Assembly (NCBI RefSeq): GCF_030717845.1
Contig: NZ_JAUZVZ010000013.1
Span: 1-64,000 of the forward strand
Direction: 5' to 3'
DNA from: Alkalimonas collagenimarina
Lineage (GTDB): Bacteria; Pseudomonadota; Gammaproteobacteria; Enterobacterales; Alteromonadaceae
Length of the DNA: 64,000 bases
Shown: piece after piece, positions 37,168 through 44,445 of the stretch
How the letters are laid out: every line of letters begins with the position of its first letter
Numbering within the stretch: the stretch's first letter is position 1
Notes under the pieces: model-generated
The model's database searches: none
Told to the model about the DNA's origin: nothing
Seen by the model: only the letters and a program-made list of their open reading frames with translations
Translations under genes and position numbers: made by a program

Positions 37168-37196
37168 TTGGCGGCTTGTTAAAAGCTTCATATAGT
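37168..37196 (+). promoter_or_regulatory. Sigma-70 promoter of the second MacAB operon
   Basis: TTGGCG (37168-37173), 17-bp spacer, TATAGT (37191-37196), about 40 bp before the GTG start of the adaptor gene. Good match in sequence and spacing; the direct repeat lies directly upstream, in an activator position. Confidence 0.65.
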
Positions 37197-37235
37197 TGAT
37201 TTTATTATCTACGGTACGATTTTTTGGAGAGTTTT

Positions 37236-38675
37236 GTGCGTTATAGCATCATTGCAGCAGTTATTGTCGCCATAGTGGCTTTTTTGTGGTGGCCAACCTC
37301 AACCACTGAGCGGTTGCTTTACCAAACTCAAGGCGTCACTCACGGTGATATTGAAAGCCTGGTCAATACCGCTGGTACTACACGAGCAGTAGTCACGGTG
37401 GAAGTAGGTTCAGAAGTGTCTGGGCTTATCACCGACATCTACGCCGATTTTAACGCCGATGTAGAACAAGGCCAGTTGATTGCTCAGCTGGATAACCGTA
37501 GCTTTTTAGCCCGCGTGCGCCAGGCAGAAGCCGATATCCTGATGAGCGACGCCAATGTTAGCCAGCAAGCGGCCAATGTCACCAAAGCTGAAGCCGAGTT
37601 ATCCCGACTAGAGCGTGCCTATCAGCGCCAATTGCAACTGATGCAACAAAACCTGACCAACCAAACTGAGGTAGACAATGCTTTAGCCAATTTTGAAGTT
37701 GCTAAAGCGCAGATCTTGGTCAGCCAGGCACAGTTGCAAAGTGCCAAAGCACAACTCACTCAGCGTGAGGCACAGTTAGAGCAGCACCAGCTCGATCTGG
37801 ATCGCACCCAAATCCGTTCCCCCGTCAATGGCACTGTGATTGATCGCCAAGTCGATGTTGGTCAAACGGTCGCGGCCAGCCTGTCAGCCCCCACCCTGTT
37901 TACCATTGCGCAAGACTTATCCGAAATGCAAATTGAAGCCGATGTTGATGAAGCGGATATCGGCAAAATAGCAGCTGGACAGCAAGTGCGCTTTCAAGTG
38001 GATGCCCACCCGGATCGCCAATTTCGTGGTGTTGTATCGCAAGTTCGAAAAGCAGCCACCAATGTTGCCAATGTGGTCACCTACAAAGTCATTATTGAAG
38101 CACCCAATCGGCAGCAGTTGCTCTTACCCGGCATGACCGCCAATCTGAACTTTGTGATTGGCCAGCAGCAAGATGTACTGCGTGTACCGAATGCTGCGCT
38201 GCGCTTTCGCCCGGCAGGGGCTCAGCAAAGTGCAGCACAAACACCTGATCGCACGACTGAGTTGGTGCAACAACTCGATTTACCCAACGACAAACAGCGA
38301 AAAGTGCAAACCCTTTTACGCGACTTTAATCAGAACCTGCAGAGCGTACGTAGCCAGCAAAGCAATAACCCTATGGCCAATCCCCGGCAGCAGTTTCAAC
38401 AACTGCGCCAAGCGCTCAACAATGAACTTCGTATGGTGTTATCGGAAGAGGAGTTCAATCGCTACCAGCAGCTGATGTCAGCTCAACGAGAACAACGCCA
38501 GGGCCGCGAACAGCAGGGTCGCTCTGCTGAAGTTTGGGTACTGAATGCACAGCAGCAACCAGAGCTGCGTCGTATTCAGGTCGGTTTGGCCAACGACGAG
38601 TATGCCGAGGTATTGTCTGGTGAGCTGCAAACAGGTGATGCTGTCATTGTACGAGCAGTAAGGGCTGGCTCATGA
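37236..38675 (+). CDS. MacA-like periplasmic adaptor with Spy/CpxP-like insertion
   Basis: A 479-residue membrane fusion protein starting at GTG with GGAGA upstream. Order: membrane anchor (about 3-20), lipoyl half (VEVGSEVSGLITDIYADFNADV), coiled-coil hairpin (about 95-190), second lipoyl half (IRSPVNGTVIDRQVDVGQTV), beta-barrel (MQIEADVDEADIGKI) and VPNAALRFRP. Then comes a 100-residue Q-rich helical insertion (about 328-430) with LPNDKQRKVQTLLRDF and ELRMVLSEEEFNRYQQL, which resembles Spy/CpxP-family LTxxQ helices. The protein ends with the membrane-proximal domain (VWVLNAQQQPELRRIQVG). It couples the ATPase and MacB-like permease that follow to an outer-membrane channel. The insertion is unusual; see findings. 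Confidence 0.88.
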   Translation: MRYSIIAAVIVAIVAFLWWPTSTTERLLYQTQGVTHGDIESLVNTAGTTRAVVTVEVGSEVSGLITDIYADFNADVEQGQLIAQLDNRSFLARVRQAEADILMSDANVSQQAANVTKAEAELSRLERAYQRQLQLMQQNLTNQTEVDNALANFEVAKAQILVSQAQLQSAKAQLTQREAQLEQHQLDLDRTQIRSPVNGTVIDRQVDVGQTVAASLSAPTLFTIAQDLSEMQIEADVDEADIGKIAAGQQVRFQVDAHPDRQFRGVVSQVRKAATNVANVVTYKVIIEAPNRQQLLLPGMTANLNFVIGQQQDVLRVPNAALRFRPAGAQQSAAQTPDRTTELVQQLDLPNDKQRKVQTLLRDFNQNLQSVRSQQSNNPMANPRQQFQQLRQALNNELRMVLSEEEFNRYQQLMSAQREQRQGREQQGRSAEVWVLNAQQQPELRRIQVGLANDEYAEVLSGELQTGDAVIVRAVRAGS

Positions 38676-39421
38676 TTCAGGCCGTCATCGAAAGCATTGC
38701 CATTACCAAAAGTTATCAAATGGGTTCGCAGCAGGTTCAGGCGTTAGCCGGGGTCGATGTGCATATTCAGGCTGGAGAATTTATTGCCGTGATGGGGCCA
38801 TCCGGCTCAGGTAAATCAACCTTTATGAATATGTTGGGTTGTCTTGACTCGCCAAGCTCTGGCGAGATCCGTATTCAAGGCGAAAATGTCACCCACCTAT
38901 CAGCAGCACAATTGGCAAGGATCCGTAATCGTTACATTGGCTTTGTTTTCCAGCAGTTTAATTTGCTGCCACGTACCAGTGCATTGGACAATGTGATGCT
39001 ACCGTTGCTGTATCGCCCCGATCACAGCGATGCGGAATCGTTTGCCATTGAGTGCTTAAAACGCGTTGGTCTGGCCGAACGGATGGATCACCATCCTTCG
39101 CAACTTTCCGGCGGCCAACAACAACGGGTCGCCATCGCCCGGGCATTGGTCAATCAACCCGCGGTACTGCTGGCCGATGAACCAACCGGTGCGCTTGATA
39201 CCGAAACCGGACTTGAAATTATGCAGTTGTTTCAACAACTGCATAGTGAAGGTAAAACCATTGTATTGGTGACGCATGAACCAGAAATTGCCGCTTTCGC
39301 CAGTCGACAACTTATTTTCCGCGATGGCCGCTTGCAAAGTGATAAAAGGGTGCAACCTGCTTCGGCGACCGAACATTTACAGCGCTATCGCCAGCAAAAA
39401 TCACAAGAGGGGCTGGCATGA
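38672..39421 (+). CDS. MacB/LolD-type ABC transporter ATP-binding protein (second operon)
   Basis: A 249-residue ATPase: Walker A GPSGSGKSTFMNMLGCLD, FVFQQFNLLPRTSA, signature LSGGQQQRVAIARAL, Walker B VLLADEPTGALDTETG and H-loop VLVTHEPEI. It overlaps the upstream adaptor gene (ATGA) and the downstream permease gene by 4 bp each. Paralogous to the ATPase at 20641-21351. Confidence 0.95.
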   Translation: MIQAVIESIAITKSYQMGSQQVQALAGVDVHIQAGEFIAVMGPSGSGKSTFMNMLGCLDSPSSGEIRIQGENVTHLSAAQLARIRNRYIGFVFQQFNLLPRTSALDNVMLPLLYRPDHSDAESFAIECLKRVGLAERMDHHPSQLSGGQQQRVAIARALVNQPAVLLADEPTGALDTETGLEIMQLFQQLHSEGKTIVLVTHEPEIAAFASRQLIFRDGRLQSDKRVQPASATEHLQRYRQQKSQEGLA

Positions 39422-40647
39422 AGTGGCTGTTGTTATTTAAAGTTGCCTGGGTTGCGCTGCAAGTGAACCTGATGCGCAGTATTTTAACCATGCTCGGTAT
39501 TATCATTGGCGTGGCGGCGGTGATTATCATGTTAGCACTGGGCGCTGGTGCGCAATACGAAGTCGACCAGCAAATTAAAAGTCTGGGTGGCAACGTGTTT
39601 ATTGTCTTTGCCCGGGGTCGTGCCACCTCTGGCGCTCGTGGTGCTGCGGGTTCAGTGCAGACCTTAACTGAGATGGATGCCGAAGCCATTGAGCAGCAGA
39701 TTCCGCAAGTCACCGTGGCGGCCCCAACCATGTGGGCCAATGCGCAGGTGATTTATGGCAACCTGAACTGGGCGCCAAGTATTCAGGGCGTCGATAACCG
39801 TATTTTTAGTGCCCAAAACTGGCAATTGAACCAAGGTCGTGAATTCTCGGCTGCCGAGCTAAGTAGCTCCGGCCGGGTCGCCATTATTGGTGCCACGGTG
39901 CAACGTGAGTTATTTGGAGCCTCCGATCCGATTGGTCAATCCATTCGGGTCGATCGGGTGCCGGTCACTGTGATTGGCGTGCTGGATGCCAAAGGTCAGA
40001 ATACCCAAGGCAATGATCAGGACGATTTAATTTTTATGCCACTGGATACGGTGCGTAAACGTATTTCAGGCCGCACCCTGGCCAGCCCCAGAGCGGTTCG
40101 CTCCATTATCGTGCAGGTGGCAGACGAGCGTGATATGGCACTGGTGGAACAAGAGCTGGAATCACTGCTGCGTCAACGATTGCGTACCACCGGCAGCGAT
40201 GATCCTTTTCGCATCCGCAACTTATCCGAGATGGTCGAAACCCGGGCTCGCACCATGCAAATATTTAATGGCTTGCTGGCGGCAGTTGCCTCGGTTTCGT
40301 TGCTGGTAGGCGGCATTGGCATCATGAATATCATGCTGGTGTCAGTAACCGAGCGTACCCGTGAAATTGGCTTGCGGATGGCGGTGGGTGCAGAACCCGG
40401 CGATATCATGAAACAATTTTTGATCGAAGCCATGCTGATGTGCAGTTTGGGTGGTTTTCTTGGCCTTAGTATTGCGCTGCTGGTCACCAAAGGCTTGGAG
40501 AAATTTGCCGGCTTTACCGCCATTATTCAACCAGAAGTGGTGCTGCTGAGCATCGGGTTTTCAGCACTGATCGGTATATTCTTTGGCTATTACCCTGCCC
40601 GAAAAGCGTCGCGACTACAACCGATTGATGCCCTGCGGCATGAGTAA
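39418..40647 (+). CDS. MacB-type ABC transporter permease (second operon)
   Basis: A 409-residue FtsX/MacB-like permease: helix 1 (LMRSILTMLGIIIGVAAVIIMLALGAGAQYEV), periplasmic domain, then GGIGIMNIMLVSVTERTREIGLRMAVGAEPGDIM and the C-terminal PARKASRLQPIDALRHE. Typical MacB features. No two-component genes follow here, unlike the first operon, and control may come through the direct repeat upstream of 37168. Confidence 0.92.
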   Translation: MKWLLLFKVAWVALQVNLMRSILTMLGIIIGVAAVIIMLALGAGAQYEVDQQIKSLGGNVFIVFARGRATSGARGAAGSVQTLTEMDAEAIEQQIPQVTVAAPTMWANAQVIYGNLNWAPSIQGVDNRIFSAQNWQLNQGREFSAAELSSSGRVAIIGATVQRELFGASDPIGQSIRVDRVPVTVIGVLDAKGQNTQGNDQDDLIFMPLDTVRKRISGRTLASPRAVRSIIVQVADERDMALVEQELESLLRQRLRTTGSDDPFRIRNLSEMVETRARTMQIFNGLLAAVASVSLLVGGIGIMNIMLVSVTERTREIGLRMAVGAEPGDIMKQFLIEAMLMCSLGGFLGLSIALLVTKGLEKFAGFTAIIQPEVVLLSIGFSALIGIFFGYYPARKASRLQPIDALRHE

Positions 40648-40678
40648 AAAATAGGCTGTTCTATTTTTGAAGAACAAT

Positions 40679-40729
40679 GATGCTTTTTTCAGTTCTTGCA
40701 TTACATGCTGGAAAAGCATCTTTCTTTTC
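40679..40729 (+). terminator. Terminator of the second MacAB operon
   Basis: GATGCTTTT (40679-40687) pairs with AAAAGCATC (40712-40720), with an inner GCAT/ATGC pairing in the loop, followed by TTTCTTTTCT. Confidence 0.6.
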
Positions 40730-40862
40730 TGGCGGGCAATAATCGCCAAAACCACCACATTAATCCCATTTCTGCTTGCCTCTGCTTACCCTGCTGCTGG
40801 TTTTATGGCATGGTGAGCCTGATAAAACTATAAATAGAATACAACCAACTCAGGAACCTCGT

Positions 40863-43800
40863 ATGAAAGCTATTCCAACTTTACTGGCTTTGGCAGTCAG
40901 TGCCGCCCTTAGTACAGCACTGATCGCTGATGAGACAACCAACAACGACAGCAAACCCGAAAGCTGGCAAGTAAACCAGCCGCAGGGCGAATTTGAAACA
41001 GTGCAGATCACGACCCAGCAAGGCACCTGGATGAATGTCGATGTCAGCCCGGATGGCACTCAGCTGGTGTTTGATTTGCTCGGTGATATTTACATCATGC
41101 CCATTAGCGGTGGCAGTGCCACGGCCTTAACCAATGATATCGGCTGGCAAATGCAGCCACGATTTAGCCCCGATGGCAACAGTATTGCCTTTACCAGCGA
41201 TGAAGGTGGCGGTGATAACCTCTGGATCATGGATCTGGATGGCAGCAATAAACAGCAAGTCACCAATGAAAGCTTTCGTTTGTTGAACAGCCCAGACTGG
41301 AGCCCGGACGGTAACTTTTTGGTTGGCCGGAAACACTTTACCGGCACGCGTTCATTAGGCGCTGGTGAAATTTGGCTGTACCACAAAACCGGTGGTAGCG
41401 GCGTGATGCTGACGGCCCGGCCGAATGAGCAAAAAGATTTAGGTGAACCGGCATTTTCCCCTGATGGCAAATACGTCTATTTTTCACAAGATGATACGCC
41501 CGGCCAAACCTTTCACTACAGCAAAGACTCCGAATCAGGCATCTACAGCATCAAGCGATTTGAGCTAGAAACAGGTGAGATAGATACCATCATCAGTGGT
41601 CGTGGTGGTGCCATTCGCCCGACGCCTTCGCGCGATGGGCGTTATCTGGCGTATATTTCACGACGTGATTTTCAAAGCACGCTGTTTTTGTACGATGTGA
41701 AGACTGGCGAGCACATTGAAATTTACGATGGGCTTGAGCGCGATATGCAAGAAACCTGGGCCATTCATGGTGTCTACCCCACCCTAAGCTGGACCCCGGA
41801 TAATCAGCACATCGTCTTTTGGGCCGGTGGTGAACTGCGTAAAGTGAGCATTGCCAACAAATCAGCTCAGAGCATCCCCTTTGAAGTGCAGGCAGAAAAG
41901 CAAATTCAAACGGCTGTTCGTTTGCAGCAAGATCTGGATAAAGACGATGTCGATGTCAAAATGCTGCGTTTTGTGCAGGTCTCACCCGATGGCAAGCGCG
42001 CCGTATTCTCTGCGCTGGGGCATTTGTACATTACCGACTTAAACGACAACAAGCCCCGACGCTTAACCAGGGCTACCAATGAGTTTGAATTTTACCCATC
42101 CTTCAGCCGCGATGGCCGCCAACTGGTGTACACCAGCTGGAATGATCAGGAACAAGGCCGGGTGAAGCTGCTAAACCTTCGCAACAACCGGGTCACTGAG
42201 CTGGTCAGCGAGCCGGGTAAATACGTTGAGCCAACCTTCAGCCCTGATGGCAAAACGGTGGTGTATCGTAAAACTGGCGCTGGCAGCCTGATGCCTCGTC
42301 AGTGGTCACTGAATACCGGCCTCTATCAAGTCAGCAGCGCTGGAGGCGAGCCTGAACTGCTGAGCCGCCAGGGCAGCAGCCCAATGTTTGGCAAGCACAA
42401 CGATCGGGTCTATGCCATGGCCAACCGGGGTGGCCCAGCGTTGCTTTCCATTGATTTGTCCACCCGACAAGAACAGGTATTGTACACCGCAGCTCATGGT
42501 ACAGAATTTAAGGTATCGCCCGATGGCCGTTCCCTCGCCTTTACCGATCGCTTTAAGGTGTTTGTGACACCATTCGTCGAGCGTGGTTCGGTGATCAATA
42601 TCAGTGGCAGCGACAAGCAATTCCCGGTACGACAGTTGTCGGTACGAGCGGGTGAGCACATCAGCTGGACGGCGGATAGTCAGCATCTGTATTGGACTTT
42701 AGGCCCAGAGCTCTACCATGCATCTGTTGCCGGGTTATTTGATAAAAAAGATCCAACCGACTTTGCCGCTGAAAATGGTCAGTCGATTGGCTTTAGTGTC
42801 CCAGCTGATATTCCACAAGGCGTCGTAGCCTTTGTCGGTGGTCAAGTGATCACCATGCAAGACGATGTGGTATTGCAAGATGCGGTGGTGCTGGTCGAAA
42901 ACAACAAAATCCGTGCCGTCGGTAGCCGGGATGACGTCTCAATCCCCCGTGGAGCTACCGTGTTTGATATCAGCGGTAAAACCATTATGCCTGGCTTGTT
43001 TGATGCTCATGCCCATGGACCGCATGGTGTCAATCAACTGATCCCACAACAGAACTGGAGCCTGTACGCTGGCTTGACCTTAGGCGTCACCAGCATCCAC
43101 GATCCATCCAACAATACGCGTGAAATCTTTACTTCGAGTGAAATGCAGCGTACTGGCCAGATCGTTGGACCGCGTATTTTCTCGACGGGTACCATCATCT
43201 ATGGCGCTGAAGTGCCTGGTTTCACCTCGCATATTGACAGTCTGGATGATGCGAAATTCCATCTGGAGCGCTTGCAAAAAGTTGGTGCTTTTAGCGTGAA
43301 GAGCTACAACCAACCACGCCGTGATCAGCGCCAGCAAGTGATTCAGGCCGCTCGTGAGTTAGGCATGATGGTGGTGCCGGAAGGTGGCTCCTTATTGCAA
43401 CACAACCTGACTATGGTCGTCGATGGCCACACCACACTCGAGCATGCTCTGCCTGCGGCTTACGTCTATGAAGATGTGTTGCAACTGTGGGAAGCCAGCG
43501 GTACCGCCTACACGCCAACACTAAATGTAGCTTATGGCGGCATTTGGGGTGAAAACTACTGGTACGATAAAACTGAAGTATGGAAACATCCACGCTTAAG
43601 TCGCTATGTACCTATGGATCGCCTGGCTCCCCGCAGCATGCGACGAGAAAAAGCACCCGAACATCACTACAATCATTTCGCTGTTGTCGAAACCGCTAAA
43701 AAAATGTCGGACCGCGGTATCATCGCCAATATCGGCGCGCACGGCCAGCGCGAAGGCTTAGGCGCACACTGGGAGATCTGGATGTTTGCTCAAGGTGGTA

Positions 43801-44060
43801 TGTCGCCGCTTGAAGCATTGAAAACGGCCACCATCAACCCTGCCATTACCTTTGGTATGGACCATCAGCTCGGCAGCATTGAAGCGGGTAAGCTGGCCGA
43901 TTTAATTGTCATTGATGGCAATCCTCTGGACGATATACGCGTCAGTGATCGGGTGCAGTACACCATGGTCAATGGCCGTTTATTTGATGCTGAAAGTATG
44001 AATGAGATCGGCCTGCGGGAACGCAAACGCCAACCGTTTGAATTTGAGCCACGCGATTAA
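40863..44060 (+). CDS. Exported PD40 beta-propeller / amidohydrolase fusion protein
   Basis: A 1065-residue exported protein. After the signal peptide (MKAIPTLLALAVSAALSTALIA) there is a TolB/PD40-like propeller with repeats such as SPDGTQLVFDLLGDIY, SPDGNSIAFTSDEGG and SPDGKYVYFSQDD (about residues 30-640). From about 660 follows an amidohydrolase domain: VVLVENNKIRAVG, the metal motif DAHAHG (His716 and His718), the likely carboxylated Lys region FSVKSYNQ, VDGHTTLEHALP and a C-terminal GSIEAGKLADLIVIDGNPLDDI. It probably hydrolyses a peptide-like or cyclic amide substrate in the periplasm. The family is known from marine bacteria, but the substrate is unknown. The start at 40863 is set by the signal peptide. 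Confidence 0.88.
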   Translation: MKAIPTLLALAVSAALSTALIADETTNNDSKPESWQVNQPQGEFETVQITTQQGTWMNVDVSPDGTQLVFDLLGDIYIMPISGGSATALTNDIGWQMQPRFSPDGNSIAFTSDEGGGDNLWIMDLDGSNKQQVTNESFRLLNSPDWSPDGNFLVGRKHFTGTRSLGAGEIWLYHKTGGSGVMLTARPNEQKDLGEPAFSPDGKYVYFSQDDTPGQTFHYSKDSESGIYSIKRFELETGEIDTIISGRGGAIRPTPSRDGRYLAYISRRDFQSTLFLYDVKTGEHIEIYDGLERDMQETWAIHGVYPTLSWTPDNQHIVFWAGGELRKVSIANKSAQSIPFEVQAEKQIQTAVRLQQDLDKDDVDVKMLRFVQVSPDGKRAVFSALGHLYITDLNDNKPRRLTRATNEFEFYPSFSRDGRQLVYTSWNDQEQGRVKLLNLRNNRVTELVSEPGKYVEPTFSPDGKTVVYRKTGAGSLMPRQWSLNTGLYQVSSAGGEPELLSRQGSSPMFGKHNDRVYAMANRGGPALLSIDLSTRQEQVLYTAAHGTEFKVSPDGRSLAFTDRFKVFVTPFVERGSVINISGSDKQFPVRQLSVRAGEHISWTADSQHLYWTLGPELYHASVAGLFDKKDPTDFAAENGQSIGFSVPADIPQGVVAFVGGQVITMQDDVVLQDAVVLVENNKIRAVGSRDDVSIPRGATVFDISGKTIMPGLFDAHAHGPHGVNQLIPQQNWSLYAGLTLGVTSIHDPSNNTREIFTSSEMQRTGQIVGPRIFSTGTIIYGAEVPGFTSHIDSLDDAKFHLERLQKVGAFSVKSYNQPRRDQRQQVIQAARELGMMVVPEGGSLLQHNLTMVVDGHTTLEHALPAAYVYEDVLQLWEASGTAYTPTLNVAYGGIWGENYWYDKTEVWKHPRLSRYVPMDRLAPRSMRREKAPEHHYNHFAVVETAKKMSDRGIIANIGAHGQREGLGAHWEIWMFAQGGMSPLEALKTATINPAITFGMDHQLGSIEAGKLADLIVIDGNPLDDIRVSDRVQYTMVNGRLFDAESMNEIGLRERKRQPFEFEPRD

Positions 44061-44115
44061 GTCTCAATAATGGTTCCATCGGTTAAACCGTTGCTGACTA
44101 TTTATACAAAGGTTC

Positions 44116-44232
44116 GTGACCAGGTTAAATTAGCCATCATCAGAGGCAGCCCCTCTGATGATGGCATCTCTCCCGATCCATCACTCATAAGGTGTCACGA
44201 GTTGCACCTTATGCTTGACTATTCCTGGTCAC
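44116..44232 (+). repeat. Structured intergenic element: outer stem with two inner hairpins
   Basis: GTGACCAGG (44116-44124) pairs with CCTGGTCAC (44224-44232). Inside lie a perfect 14-bp hairpin (44133-44146 with 44152-44165, loop of 5) and a 9-bp hairpin CATAAGGTG/CACCTTATG (44186-44194 with 44205-44213). Together they can form a three-way junction. No T run follows either hairpin. It could be a REP/MITE-like palindromic element or a structured RNA; the strand is assigned arbitrarily. Confidence 0.6.
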
Positions 44233-44445
44233 TTATTCGAGCTCATGGATGAGCTGCTTTTTGATAAGCCCCATTTTAGAAACAAAAAATATACTATAGC
44301 TTCAAGCTATGGTTACTATTTTCGCCCATTTAGACGGCCGCTTTATAGTCGTGGCTGACAACTCAGTATTTTGTCAATCGCTGAAAGCGACGGACCCTTT
44401 CGCAGTGCACTCCAGGACAAGAATAAATCATACCGGAGATAACCA
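44233..44445. other. Upstream region of the C39 gene with a 15-bp palindrome
   Basis: 213 bp without a gene, before the secreted C39 protein. It holds the perfect palindrome ATAGCTT-C-AAGCTAT (44296-44310), a possible operator, and TTGTCA (near 44372) as a possible -35 element. CGGAGA precedes the ATG at 44446. Confidence 0.4.

Noticed and set aside
11120-44213. The word GTCACGAGTTG(T/C)ACCT appears both in the metK leader (about 11120-11135) and in the hairpin near 44194-44209.
   Set aside because: A 15 of 16 match is expected many times by chance in 64 kb, and the flanks do not agree.
44070-44252. A 60-codon open frame between the amidohydrolase and C39 genes.
   Set aside because: It runs through the strong palindromic element, has no ribosome binding site and shows no protein-like pattern.
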